A DNA stretch of 64,000 bases from Tectiglobus sp965215755 (GCA_965215755.1 OZ244119.1:5890001-5954000), one strand, 5' to 3'; numbered from the stretch's first letter, positions 9,535 through 18,723 are shown. Translations and numbers: made by a program. The notes: generated by a model not told the origin, from the letters alone.

Positions 9535-10221
9535 ATGATTGACCTCTATTTTTGGCCAACGCCGAATGGGTACAAGGCTGCCATAATGTTGGCGGAACTC
9601 AGCTTGAGTTACAATGTTATCCCTGTCGACATTACTGCGGGCGCGCAGTTCAAACCTGAGTTCCTGAAGGTCAATCCAAACAACAAGGTGCCGGCCATCG
9701 TCGACCACGATGGCCCGCACGGCCAACCCTTTGCTGTGTTTGAGTCCGGCGCCATTTTGATCTACCTGGCAGAAAAGTCGGGCAGGTTCATCCCTGACGA
9801 CCCGGCGGCACGCTACGAAGTTCTCCAGTGGCTATTTTTTCAGAATACAACTCTGGGACCAATGCTGGGCCAGGCGCACCATTTCATGGTGTATGCCTCA
9901 GAGGAGTTGCCGTACGCGATTGAAAGGTATGATCGCGAGACAGGACGCATCTACGATATTCTTGAGCGCCGGCTCGACGGTAGAGAGTACTTGGTGGGCG
10001 AATATTCGATTGCCGATATCAGTACTTTCCCATGGATACGTACCCGCAAGCTGCACCGGCGTGACCTCAGTAACTATCCCAATGTTGCACGATGGTATGA
10101 AGCCATTAAGTCGCGACCAGGTGTGCGCACTGGGATTGACACCCTGAACAAGCAGAAGAGTTGGGAGGCGAAGCCTGGCTCGGATGAGTGGAAGAACATG
10201 TTCGGCAAAGGTAAGGCCTGA
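9535..10221 (+). CDS. yfcG: Nu-class glutathione S-transferase (YfcG-like)
   Basis: A 228-residue cytoplasmic GST. The N-terminal thioredoxin fold starts with the Nu-class TPNGYK segment (Thr and Asn in place of the usual Tyr/Ser/Cys), then NNKVPAI with the cis-Pro, and FESGAILIYLAEK for glutathione binding. The helical domain carries QWLFFQ, LGPMLGQAHHF and SIADIS. It follows E. coli YfcG closely over its length. Family members reduce disulphides with two glutathiones; related Nu-class enzymes in sphingomonads act as glutathione lyases in aryl-ether breakdown. Its place between a hydroxy-acid oxidase (18 bp upstream) and an aldehyde dehydrogenase suggests a catabolic role, possibly removal of a glutathione adduct; this is inference. 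Confidence 0.88.
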   Translation: MIDLYFWPTPNGYKAAIMLAELSLSYNVIPVDITAGAQFKPEFLKVNPNNKVPAIVDHDGPHGQPFAVFESGAILIYLAEKSGRFIPDDPAARYEVLQWLFFQNTTLGPMLGQAHHFMVYASEELPYAIERYDRETGRIYDILERRLDGREYLVGEYSIADISTFPWIRTRKLHRRDLSNYPNVARWYEAIKSRPGVRTGIDTLNKQKSWEAKPGSDEWKNMFGKGKA

Positions 10222-10272
10222 GTTGAACGCAACTGAATTCGATTGTCCCTAGGCCAACGGGAGCAGGACGTA

Positions 10273-11721
10273 ATGGCAAGTGAGGCTGTATTGGATACGC
10301 GCAAGTTTTACATCAATGGCCGGTGGGTCGCGCCACACATGTCGCGAGATCACCGTGTGATAAATCCGACAAGTGAGGAGCCCTGCACGGTCATTTCACT
10401 TGGCAGCGAACAAGATGTCAATGACGCGGTGGCTGCTGCCCGCGCGGCATTTGACGGTTGGAAAGCGACACCGGTTGCGGATCGCATTGCCGCTTTGGAA
10501 CGCCTAATTGAGCATTATGAGGCAGGACAGGATGAAATGGCGCAAGCCATGACTCTTGAAATGGGTGCTCCGATCGATTTCTCACGCAATGTCCACTTTG
10601 CCGCCGGTTTGGGTCACCTGCGCAACTTCGCGAAGGTAGCTCGCGAGTTCACGTTTGAGGAGCCACTCAGTCAAGACTCACCTGACAGCTGGATCATTTA
10701 CGAACCTGCTGGCGTGGCGGCGCTGATTACGCCTTGGAACTGGCCGATGAACCAGGTGATGCTAAAGATTGGCGCCGCTATCGTCTCCGGTTGCACAATG
10801 GTATTGAAGCCATCGGAAGAGAGCCCACTGAGTGCGCTTATCTTGGCCGACATGATTGACCAGGCAGGCTTTCCACCAGGTGTTTTCAACCTAGTAAATG
10901 GCGATGGTACTGGCGTCGGAACAGCATTATCAGGTCATCCTGATGTTGACGTTGTCAGTTTCACTGGATCAGGGCGCGCAGGCAAGCTGGTCTCAGAAAA
11001 TGCCGTTGGAAACCTAAAGCGTGTGCACCTGGAGTTGGGGGGCAAGGGCGCCAATTTGGTGTTTGCCGATGCTGATCCCCAGGCCGTCGAGCGTGGTGTG
11101 CGGGGACTCATGATCAACTCGGGTCAATCCTGCATTGCTCCAAGCCGCATGGTGATCGAAGAAGGCGCATATGATCAAGCTGTGCAGACTGCCAAAGAGG
11201 TAGCTGACAGTATTAGCGTGGGTCCCGCAGATGAGCCCGGCCCGCATCTGGGCCCGGTTGTCAACAAGGCACAATTCGAAAAGATCCAACGCTTGATCCA
11301 GACAGGTATCGATGAAGGTGCACGCGTTGTCACTGGAGGGGTAGGTCGCCCCGATGGTTTCAATCGCGGTTTCTTTGTCCGCCCAACAGTTTTCGCCGAT
11401 GTGACAAATGAGATGACTATTGCCCGAGAAGAAATCTTTGGCCCGGTTCTCGTCATGATGAAGTTCAAGGACGAAACCGATGCAATAGACATTGCCAACG
11501 ACACTGAGTTTGGATTGATGAACTACGTGCAAACGCAAGATGTCGAGAAATTGAAGCGCGTTTCGCGAAAGTTACGGTCCGGCATGGTTGAAGGTAACGG
11601 TGTACGTCGTGGGCCAGGAGCACCATTTGGCGGGGTGAAGCAATCCGGCAATGGTCGTGAAGGCGGCAAGTGGGGAATGGAAGACTTCCTCGAAGTCAAA
11701 CTTGTCTCAGGCTGGTCGTAA
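10273..11721 (+). CDS. NAD(P)-dependent aldehyde dehydrogenase
   Basis: Oxidises an aldehyde to the acid in the cytoplasm. The 482-residue protein has the complete ALDH signature: TPWNWPMNQ, KPSEESPLSA, FTGSGRAGK, the general-base Glu254 in LELGGK, and the nucleophile Cys287 in NSGQSCIAPS; EEIFGPV lies near residue 385. ATG 10273 gives a normal N-terminus (FYINGRWVAP), with GGAG and AGGA just upstream; the frame is open 30 bases further but without a better start. Its neighbours, an alcohol dehydrogenase and an acyl-CoA synthetase, suggest the sequence alcohol, aldehyde, acid, acyl-CoA. Confidence 0.93.
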   Translation: MASEAVLDTRKFYINGRWVAPHMSRDHRVINPTSEEPCTVISLGSEQDVNDAVAAARAAFDGWKATPVADRIAALERLIEHYEAGQDEMAQAMTLEMGAPIDFSRNVHFAAGLGHLRNFAKVAREFTFEEPLSQDSPDSWIIYEPAGVAALITPWNWPMNQVMLKIGAAIVSGCTMVLKPSEESPLSALILADMIDQAGFPPGVFNLVNGDGTGVGTALSGHPDVDVVSFTGSGRAGKLVSENAVGNLKRVHLELGGKGANLVFADADPQAVERGVRGLMINSGQSCIAPSRMVIEEGAYDQAVQTAKEVADSISVGPADEPGPHLGPVVNKAQFEKIQRLIQTGIDEGARVVTGGVGRPDGFNRGFFVRPTVFADVTNEMTIAREEIFGPVLVMMKFKDETDAIDIANDTEFGLMNYVQTQDVEKLKRVSRKLRSGMVEGNGVRRGPGAPFGGVKQSGNGREGGKWGMEDFLEVKLVSGWS

Positions 11722-11868
11722 GAACTCAGCACATAGTCCATCAAGCTGTGCGGATCATACTTACAAGGGGCTGCCGCTTACAGGACCTTCGTTCATCCTT
11801 AGTGCAGCGTAGAACGCAAAGATCAGCACTTGGCCAGATCTACAGAGTTTGCAAAGGGAGGCAATTGA

Positions 11869-12921
11869 ATGCGTAGTTTCAGCGTGATGGAACACAATCG
11901 ACCGTTAGTCCCGGTTGATAACAAGATGCCAGAGCTTGAAGGAAGTCAGACACTCATAAAGATTAGCCGTGCTGGTGTCTGCCACACTGACGTTCATCTC
12001 TGGGAAGGCGAATACAATATCGGCGGTGGCCAATCCTTAAAGATTGCAGAACGTGGTATCAACCCACCGATCACACTAGGTCATGAGATTGCAGGTACCA
12101 TCGTCGCGGTTGGACCAGAAGCTGATGAAGTAAAAGTTGGTCAGTCTTGCGTCGTCCACCCATGGCTTGGCTGTGGTGAGTGCAAGACTTGCGATCGTGG
12201 TCAAGAGAACCTTTGCTTAACTCCAAACTTTATCGGTGTCCAAAGTCCAGGAGGTTTTGCTGAGTACGTGATCGTTCCAGATCCAAAGTTCTGCGTAGAA
12301 ATAGGAGACCTTGATCACTCGCAAGCCGCGCTCTTGGCGTGTTCGGGTGTGACGACGTACAGCGCTATACGCAAGTTTGGCGATATCTTGAACGACGAGC
12401 CTTTAGTTATCTTAGGTGCGGGTGGCTTGGGCTTCATGGCTCTCTCGGTTGTCAATGCCCTCGGCTTCAAGGGCGCCATCGTCGTAGACCTCGACGACAC
12501 CAAACTTGCAGCGGCAAAAGCGGCTGGAGCACTGGCTGTCGTCAACTCAAGAGATTCGAATGCTTCAGATCAAATCAAGGATTTGACGGGCGGCGGGGCA
12601 GTTGCCGTGCTTGACTTGGTTGGCGCCGAGGCAACAGTACAGCTCGCGATCGCAAGCGTGGCGCGTGGCGCCCAGATTGTAATATGCGGTCTCTATGGCG
12701 GCCAACTCGTCGTACCACTCCCATATATTCCGATGCGGCCGCTACACATTCAGGGAAGTTGGGTTGGCAATTTGAAGGAGTTGCGTGAGCTAGTTGCCCT
12801 AGCCCAGGAGCACGGCTTAGCTCGAGTGCCGGTTCAGGAGAGACCACTTGCCGAGGCCGGGCAGGTGCTAAGCGAGCTGCGAGATGGACAGTTCGTCGGC
12901 CGCGCCGTGTTGGTGCCTTGA
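11869..12921 (+). CDS. Zinc-dependent alcohol dehydrogenase (MDR superfamily)
   Basis: NAD-dependent oxidation of an alcohol. The 350-residue protein has the catalytic zinc ligands Cys38 (GVCHTD) and His72-Glu73 (GHE), four structural-zinc cysteines (Cys102, 105, 108 and 116 in CGECKTC...C) and the nucleotide-binding GAGGLGFMAL motif near residue 178. GGGAGG sits 8 bases before the ATG. It is 147 bp after the aldehyde dehydrogenase, and the next gene starts 22 bp after its stop. The loop with YNIGGGQSLKIAERG is like that of bacterial medium-chain and aryl alcohol dehydrogenases, so the substrate remains open. Confidence 0.92.
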   Translation: MRSFSVMEHNRPLVPVDNKMPELEGSQTLIKISRAGVCHTDVHLWEGEYNIGGGQSLKIAERGINPPITLGHEIAGTIVAVGPEADEVKVGQSCVVHPWLGCGECKTCDRGQENLCLTPNFIGVQSPGGFAEYVIVPDPKFCVEIGDLDHSQAALLACSGVTTYSAIRKFGDILNDEPLVILGAGGLGFMALSVVNALGFKGAIVVDLDDTKLAAAKAAGALAVVNSRDSNASDQIKDLTGGGAVAVLDLVGAEATVQLAIASVARGAQIVICGLYGGQLVVPLPYIPMRPLHIQGSWVGNLKELRELVALAQEHGLARVPVQERPLAEAGQVLSELRDGQFVGRAVLVP

Positions 12922-12943
12922 GGTAGTGCAGGAGGACCAGCCC

Positions 12944-14491
12944 GTGAAACTCGATGTTACGAAAGGCCTTCCCTCAAGAATTCATAACGTTTTGGACGAG
13001 GGTGCCCAGTCTGGTAAGGGCAGAATTGCCTTTGTCGACGAAACTGGCAAGAAGTGGTCGTTCGCGGAGACGATTGCTGCAGTCGACGATGCAGCAAAGG
13101 AGCTAGTGCGATTGGGTGTGCGCCCGGGCGATCGCGTGATGCTGGTTTGCGAGAATGCTATTGCTAGTATTGTTTTGCTGTATGCGATCACCAAGATCGA
13201 CGCAATTACGGCAGTCATTAATGCTCGACAAAGTGCACGCGAAGTTGATGCAATCATCGATGACTGCAGTCCTCGACGTGTGATTTTTTCTGACATTGTT
13301 TCAGACAAGGCAAAAGAACACGCAGATCGTCACCAGGCCTCACCGCATGCTTTCGGAGCCGTTGGTCCGATGATGGTGAGTCCGCTCAGTGAAACTTGTG
13401 AGCCGATCCAAACCTTTGAGGACCCTGCTAAACAGGTCGCAATCCTAATCTACACAACTGGCACGACAGGACGGCCAAAGGGCGTCATGCTGAGCCATCA
13501 GAATTTATTGTTTGTAGCGGCCCGCAGCAAACGAACAGGCAAGTTGAGCTCAGCCGACGTCGGCATGTGCTTAATGCCAATTGCTCACTCCTATGGTTTC
13601 TCCACCATGCAGGGTCACATTTTCGCGGGCTCGCGATTACACATCATGCCACGCTTCTCAGAAGAGAAGGTCTTCGAGCTCATTACATCTGGCACGTTGA
13701 CGGTGTTTATAGCCGTCCCGGCACTCTACAACCGACTAGTCGATACCTGCCAAAAGCACGGCCGAACACTCCTTCCAAATAGCTTAAGATTTATGCTGAC
13801 CGGAACAGCTCCGCTGGACAAGAACCTGAGGATGACAGCCGAAGAACTGTTTGGGGCTGTCATGGAGAACGGGTACGGCTTAACCGAAACTTCTCCAACA
13901 ATCAGTCGAAGTTCATACGCATACGGAACTGACGACGTAAACCTAGGCGCCCCAATTGAAGGTGTCGAAGTCAAACTCCTAGACAATAGCGGCAATGAAG
14001 TTGCCAACGGAGAGGCTGGGGAACTGTGGGTGCGCGGGCCGAATGTTATGCTCGGCTATTTTGGTAACCCCGAAGCCACCGCCGCAATTTTTGACGAGGA
14101 TGGTTTTATGAATACAGGAGACGTCGTGCGCCAGGATGAGAATGGCGTCATGACAATTGAGGGGAGAACCAAAGAGCTTATCATTAGGTCTGGCTTTAAT
14201 GTCTATCCTGTTGAGGTAGAAGCACAGTTGAATTCACATCCCGACGTACTTGGCTCCGCAGTGATTGGCTGTGAAACCGGCTCCGATGAAACGATTGTTG
14301 CGTTCATCGAGGCGGTTCCTAATGCCCAAATCAATAAGGACGAACTTCTGGCTCACGCTCGTGAGCGGCTAACCGCGTACAAGGTGCCGTCGCACATATT
14401 CGTTGTCGATGCTTTGCCATATTCGCCGAACGCCAAGATCTTAAAGAAACAACTCAAAGAACAGGCCGAAGAGATTCTCGCGCAGAGTTGA
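12944..14491 (+). CDS. AMP-forming acyl-CoA synthetase
   Basis: Activates a carboxylic acid to its CoA thioester using ATP. The 515-residue ANL-family enzyme has the P-loop YTTGTTGRPKGV near residue 170, the GYGLTETSP motif near 310, the hinge GRTKELIIRSGFNVYP near 408, and the C-terminal Lys in NAKILKK near 500. Start chosen at GTG 12944, because GGAGG lies at 12931-12935; an ATG at 12884 in the same frame would overlap the upstream gene and adds a non-conserved leader. The gene is translationally linked to the alcohol dehydrogenase and would use the acid made by the aldehyde dehydrogenase. Confidence 0.92.
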   Translation: MKLDVTKGLPSRIHNVLDEGAQSGKGRIAFVDETGKKWSFAETIAAVDDAAKELVRLGVRPGDRVMLVCENAIASIVLLYAITKIDAITAVINARQSAREVDAIIDDCSPRRVIFSDIVSDKAKEHADRHQASPHAFGAVGPMMVSPLSETCEPIQTFEDPAKQVAILIYTTGTTGRPKGVMLSHQNLLFVAARSKRTGKLSSADVGMCLMPIAHSYGFSTMQGHIFAGSRLHIMPRFSEEKVFELITSGTLTVFIAVPALYNRLVDTCQKHGRTLLPNSLRFMLTGTAPLDKNLRMTAEELFGAVMENGYGLTETSPTISRSSYAYGTDDVNLGAPIEGVEVKLLDNSGNEVANGEAGELWVRGPNVMLGYFGNPEATAAIFDEDGFMNTGDVVRQDENGVMTIEGRTKELIIRSGFNVYPVEVEAQLNSHPDVLGSAVIGCETGSDETIVAFIEAVPNAQINKDELLAHARERLTAYKVPSHIFVVDALPYSPNAKILKKQLKEQAEEILAQS

Positions 14492-14672
14492 GTAGGTCCA
14501 ATGAATGCTGAGTGCGTGGTTTCACTGATAGGCTCGATTGGCCGCAGAGCGACGCTCCGAAGTGACGGTGCATTAGAGGTTTTGCTCAACGGTTGGAATC
14601 CACCAAGAACCCACCAGGTGATGGCTTCAGGTTTAGCTGCGTGGTAGAGCTTTTGTGCAGCAGGAGGCAGTT

Positions 14673-16307
14673 TTGTCGAACGATTATGACTACATTATCA
14701 TTGGTGCGGGGTCGGCAGGGTGCGTGGTTGCCAATCGCCTAACCGAGGATGGATCGAAGAAAGTCCTTCTGCTTGAAGCGGGTGGCAGTGACAAGAATTT
14801 TTGGATCTATCTCCCGGTTGGCTTTGCCAAACTGATGACAAATCCGAAATTCAATTGGCTGTTTGAAACTGAGCCTGATGCAAGCGTCAATGGTCGACGG
14901 ATACCAATACCGCGCGGTAAGGCTCTAGGTGGTTCGAGCGCCATCAACGGCATGCTCTTTGTGCGTGGTCAGCCACTCGATTTCGATACTTGGGCACAGC
15001 TCGGTAATCGTGGATGGTCATACGATTCGATTCTGCCGTTCTTCCGCAAAATGGAAAACTTTGAGCGAAAGCCGGACGATCGCGATGAGTCACGCGCTGA
15101 CGGTGGCCCGCTCAATGTCATTGATAGCTCCTCAACCAGCATTTTGGCAGATGCTTTCATTGACGCCGGTGTGTCGCTCGGCCATCCACGTAACCCTGAT
15201 TATAACAATGGGACACAAGACGGATTCGGCTACTATCAATGTACATTGAAGAATGGCGTTCGTTGGAGTGCCGCACAGGCGTATTTGGATCCGGCAAAGA
15301 AACGCCCTAACCTGCGCATCGTACAACATGCGCACGCACGACGAATTCTATTCAATGGCAAGCGCGCCAACGGCGTTGCTTATGATGTCAGAGGACAACA
15401 ATACCAAGCCAGAGCAGCCCAAGAGGTCATTGTCTGCACTGGCGGTGTGCAATCACCGCAAATGTTGGAGCTCTCAGGAATTGGCCAAGCTGATCGCTTG
15501 TCGGAACTTGGAATTGGTGTAGTTCACGATCTGCCAGGTGTCGGCGAAAACTATCGCGACCACGTTGCTGCACGCCTCAATTGGCGTGTTTCGAAGAGCG
15601 TCTCTTTTAACGAGCGAACGCGCGGATTGAGACTGGTCGGCGAGACAATCAAGTATGTCTTGACTCGGCGTGGCATGCTGACGTCGGGAGCAGCCCTGGC
15701 GCACGGCTTCGTCCGGAGCCGACCGGAACTTGAGACACCTGACATTCAGTACTTCTTTATGCCCGTTAGCTACAACAACCCGAACAACCGGGCGGAAATG
15801 GACCCTTTTCCTGGCATGACGCTAAGTTGCCAACAGCTGCGACCAGAGTCGAGAGGGTCGATTCACATCCGGTCAGCCGATCCTTTCACAGCACCAGCGA
15901 TTGTACCGAACTACCTAACTGATAGGGAAGACATAAGGTGCCTTATTTCGGGCATCCGCATCGGTAGAGAAATTATGGCACAATCTGCGTTGGCGCCATA
16001 TCGCCTTGAAGAGATGAACCCGGGAGAACAGGCGCAAAGTGATGACGAGTTGATCGAATTCTGCCGACAGACAATGCAGACAGTCTATCACCCAATCGGT
16101 ACATGCAAGATGGGCCAAGACAATATGGCAGTCGTCGATGAACGATTGCGCGTCCGTGGAGTTGAAGGACTGCGCGTAGTCGACGCTTCAATCATGCCAA
16201 CCATTACTTCCGGAAATACCAACGCCCCTGTCATCATGATTGGTGAAAAAGGGGCAGCAATGATCCGCGAGGACGCGAAGATGGAGACAGCTAGCGGAAT
16301 TGCTTGA
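14673..16307 (+). CDS. GMC-family FAD alcohol dehydrogenase (choline/PEG dehydrogenase-like)
   Basis: Flavoprotein that oxidises a primary alcohol and passes electrons to a quinone or cytochrome. The 544-residue protein opens with the Rossmann motif IIIGAGSAGCVVANRL, has GMC signature 1 (GKALGGSSAINGMLFVRG, residues ~88-105) and signature 2 (TGGVQSPQMLELSGIG, ~260), and the catalytic His in YHPIGTCKMG near residue 472 followed by NTNAPVIMIGEK. Start is probably TTG 14673 with AGGAGG at 14662-14667. Homologues include choline, aliphatic-alcohol and polyethylene-glycol dehydrogenases; in the known peg operon of sphingomonads such an enzyme is grouped with an aldehyde dehydrogenase and an acyl-CoA ligase, as here. 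That parallel is suggestive, not proof. Confidence 0.9.
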   Translation: MSNDYDYIIIGAGSAGCVVANRLTEDGSKKVLLLEAGGSDKNFWIYLPVGFAKLMTNPKFNWLFETEPDASVNGRRIPIPRGKALGGSSAINGMLFVRGQPLDFDTWAQLGNRGWSYDSILPFFRKMENFERKPDDRDESRADGGPLNVIDSSSTSILADAFIDAGVSLGHPRNPDYNNGTQDGFGYYQCTLKNGVRWSAAQAYLDPAKKRPNLRIVQHAHARRILFNGKRANGVAYDVRGQQYQARAAQEVIVCTGGVQSPQMLELSGIGQADRLSELGIGVVHDLPGVGENYRDHVAARLNWRVSKSVSFNERTRGLRLVGETIKYVLTRRGMLTSGAALAHGFVRSRPELETPDIQYFFMPVSYNNPNNRAEMDPFPGMTLSCQQLRPESRGSIHIRSADPFTAPAIVPNYLTDREDIRCLISGIRIGREIMAQSALAPYRLEEMNPGEQAQSDDELIEFCRQTMQTVYHPIGTCKMGQDNMAVVDERLRVRGVEGLRVVDASIMPTITSGNTNAPVIMIGEKGAAMIREDAKMETASGIA

Positions 16308-16324
16308 CCCAATCTAACTAGAGG

Positions 16325-16342
16325 GCTCCTTGAACAAGGGGC
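16325..16342 (+). terminator. Possible hairpin after the GMC gene
   Basis: GCTCCTT pairs with AAGGGGC (one T-G wobble) around a GAAC tetraloop, 17 bases after the GMC stop codon and before the convergent gntR gene. A short ACTTTG follows rather than a full T-run. It is plausible as the end of the oxidative gene block. Confidence 0.4.
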
Positions 16343-16380
16343 ACTTTGCTGATGATCAAACTCCAGAGTTCAACCAGCAG

Positions 16381-17082
16381 TTAGTCTTGCGGCCAATCCG
16401 CCAAAATGGTCTTCCAGTGACGTGAGGTTGATGACAAATGGCTCTCCATTGCCTGGGCGCTGTCATCTGGGTCGCCGCGCTCTAAGGCGTCAAAGATTTT
16501 TAAGTGCTGCCGATGAGAAGCTTTCGATCGTTTCAGTTCAGCGAAGTACCGAAGGCGGCGTTGCCTTGAAAGTTCATAAAACCAATTCAACATACGAAGG
16601 AGCAATGAGTTCCCAGTGGATGCTGCGACACTCTTATGGAATAGCTCGTCCTCGTCATTGATTGGTTGACCTTGTCGAATACGCTCTTCGGAGTTGGCCA
16701 AGATTCGGCGAATTTCTTCAAGATCATCACTACTGCGACGGGTAGCTGCAAATCGAGCTGACGCAACTTCTAGCAGGAGACGAACTTCGGTTGCATCTTC
16801 AATGTCTTTTGCGGATGGCAATATGCCATTCTGTACTTCAAGTACAAGAGCATCAATGCTGCTGTCTGCACCTAGATCGCGTAGGAAGATGCCTGATTGT
16901 GGGCGGCGCTCGACAACTCGCAACGCTTCGAGTGCTGTAAATGCCTCTCGAATGGCAGCACGCGTTGTGTCGAACTTTTCCGCGAACTCGCGCTCGGAGA
17001 AGAGGCGCTCGCCAGATTCAAAATGGCGTTGACGGATAAACTTTATGATTTCGCCCTGTAGTCGCGCTGTAGCTGACGCCAT
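16381..17082 (-). CDS. GntR-family regulator, FadR/FCD subfamily
   Basis: A 233-residue DNA-binding repressor or activator. The N-terminal winged helix (residues ~5-75) shows the GntR pattern GERLFSEREFAEKFDTTRAAIREA with ESGIFL-like QSGIFL at its end; the all-helical FCD domain follows, with the DELFHKSVAASTGN motif and later His residues (HRQHL, MESHL) that usually hold a metal and ligand. ATG 17082 has AGGAGG upstream. The gene is divergent from the CoA-transferase gene, with the 33-bp palindrome between them, so it is probably autoregulated and is the best candidate to bind all four TTGG-N5-CCAA sites. The ligand may be a hydroxy acid, by analogy with GlcC and LldR. Confidence 0.92.
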   Translation of the reverse strand: MASATARLQGEIIKFIRQRHFESGERLFSEREFAEKFDTTRAAIREAFTALEALRVVERRPQSGIFLRDLGADSSIDALVLEVQNGILPSAKDIEDATEVRLLLEVASARFAATRRSSDDLEEIRRILANSEERIRQGQPINDEDELFHKSVAASTGNSLLLRMLNWFYELSRQRRLRYFAELKRSKASHRQHLKIFDALERGDPDDSAQAMESHLSSTSRHWKTILADWPQD

Positions 17083-17243
17083 TGTGCCTCCTGAATACCA
17101 AGCCGTAACCCTCTCGTCATAGTACGACCAGCACCAATAGTCCGTAGCAAGTTTGCGCGACTTCACGCGCAGAATGGGTAAGTTTCCGAATCACCTCCCT
17201 CAGAATACATATTTCTTAAGCAACCCATTGACAGACAAGTCAA

Positions 17244-17276
17244 CACTTCCATATTGGTACTACCAATATGGAAGTG
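17244..17276. promoter_or_regulatory. Perfect 33-bp palindromic operator between gntR and the CoA-transferase gene
   Basis: CACTTCCATATTGGTA at 17244-17259 is followed by one C and then by its exact reverse complement at 17261-17276. The core equals the site at 7777-7791. It lies 161 bp before the gntR start and 106 bp before the CoA-transferase start. The length and perfection go well beyond the usual 15-17 bp of FCD-type regulators, so it may take two dimers or be a cruciform-capable element. Confidence 0.85.
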
Positions 17277-17382
17277 CCAAACTTGACAGCTTTACCGTAC
17301 CGACAGATCGCTTTGCTGACAATCTCATAGTTGGATACAGGCGCTCAAGCTAGGCAGCCGCTGCAGCGAACGAGGTGATGAA

Positions 17383-18606
17383 ATGGCTGGTCCACTGGTA
17401 GGTATGAAGGTCCTGGACATGTCTCGGATACTGGCAGGGCCTTGGTTGACGCAAATCTTGTCGGATCTCGGTGCTGAGGTCTGGAAGATCGAGCGCCCGC
17501 GCAGTGGTGATGATACCCGTCAATGGGGCCCACCCTACATGATCGATGAAAACGGAGATGATCTCGACGACTCCGCCTATTTCCAGTGCGCCAATCGCGG
17601 AAAGAAATCCATCTGCGTCGACATCAAGACGGAAGAAGGGCAGGAGTTCATCCGGCTCCTGGCTGCAAAGGCGGATGTCTTCGTTGAGAACTACAAGGTC
17701 GGAGATCTGGCTAAGATCGGTCTCTCATTCGATGACGTGTCGCAGATCAATGGGCGGATCGTTTATTGCTCTATTACCGGGTTTGGGCAGACCGGTCCCT
17801 ACAGCAGCCGGGCCGGCTACGATATGGCCGTCCAGGCCATTAGCGGGCTGATGAGCATCACCGGCGAACGAGAGGACTTGCCGGGCGGTGGGCCGCAAAA
17901 AGTAGGTGTACCAATTGCTGACTTGATGACGGGAACGATGTCTGCAGCGGCTGTTATTGCGGCGTATCACCATGCCCAGAACACGGGCGAGGGACAACAC
18001 GTCGATATGGCATTGTTAGATGTGATGGTGTCGTCGCTGGCCAATCAAAACATGAACTACCTGTTGAGCAAGAATGTGCCAAAACTCATGGGCAATGCTC
18101 ATCCAAACATCGTTCCTTACCAAGTCTTCAAAACGAGAGACGGCAATTTTGTTCTGGCTGTCGGCAATAACAATCAATACCACAAATTCTGCGAAGCAGC
18201 TGGATGCCCGGAACTCATTGATGACCCGCGGTTCGCGACCAATTCTGATCGCTTGGCCAACCGAGATACCCTTGCCGAATTGATTCAAGCAGTCATCGTG
18301 CGAGAAACAACCGAGTATTGGGTGGACTTGCTGTCGAGCAGGGGAGTGCCATGCTCTCCCATCAATAACCTACAGGAAGTCTTCGCCGACGAGCAAGTCG
18401 TGCACAGAGGATTGTTGTACCACGGCAGGCACCAACAAAACCCGGGCCAGCCATTGGTCGGTAGCCCAATCAAGTACTCAAGGACCAAAATTGAGCACCA
18501 GAATGCTCCACCAGTTTTGAACCAGCACCGCGACTATATTTTGAAGGATGTCCTTCAACTATCTCAGGATGATGAAACGCGATTGGCCAGAGGATTGCCC
18601 GGCTAG
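17383..18606 (+). CDS. Class III CoA-transferase (CaiB/BaiF family)
   Basis: Moves CoA between carboxylic acids through an aspartyl-CoA anhydride. The 407-residue enzyme begins with GMKVLDMSRILAGPW, has the LGAEVWKIERP and NRGKKSICVDIK segments, and Asp147 in GYDMAVQAISG, which matches the catalytic Asp (169) of formyl-CoA transferase. GAGGTG precedes the ATG. It is divergent from gntR and shares the palindrome with it. Such enzymes often accompany glutaryl-CoA dehydrogenase; a decayed piece of that gene lies at 24557-24679, which may be a relic of a former pathway. Here it could alternatively supply CoA to an acid without ATP. Confidence 0.92.
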   Translation: MAGPLVGMKVLDMSRILAGPWLTQILSDLGAEVWKIERPRSGDDTRQWGPPYMIDENGDDLDDSAYFQCANRGKKSICVDIKTEEGQEFIRLLAAKADVFVENYKVGDLAKIGLSFDDVSQINGRIVYCSITGFGQTGPYSSRAGYDMAVQAISGLMSITGEREDLPGGGPQKVGVPIADLMTGTMSAAAVIAAYHHAQNTGEGQHVDMALLDVMVSSLANQNMNYLLSKNVPKLMGNAHPNIVPYQVFKTRDGNFVLAVGNNNQYHKFCEAAGCPELIDDPRFATNSDRLANRDTLAELIQAVIVRETTEYWVDLLSSRGVPCSPINNLQEVFADEQVVHRGLLYHGRHQQNPGQPLVGSPIKYSRTKIEHQNAPPVLNQHRDYILKDVLQLSQDDETRLARGLPG

Positions 18607-18723
18607 TTAGAGAAATACCTTTGCCTTGACGCTTCTCTGGACCACCGAAGATTCCGATAACGAACTGGCACGATTTTCATGCATTTTGTTTACTTGCCCG
18701 CTGTCGACTGCCAACGGGATCGT

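Noticed and set aside
11014..11538. A 174-codon leftward open frame
   Set aside because: Antisense to the aldehyde dehydrogenase gene; no family resemblance.
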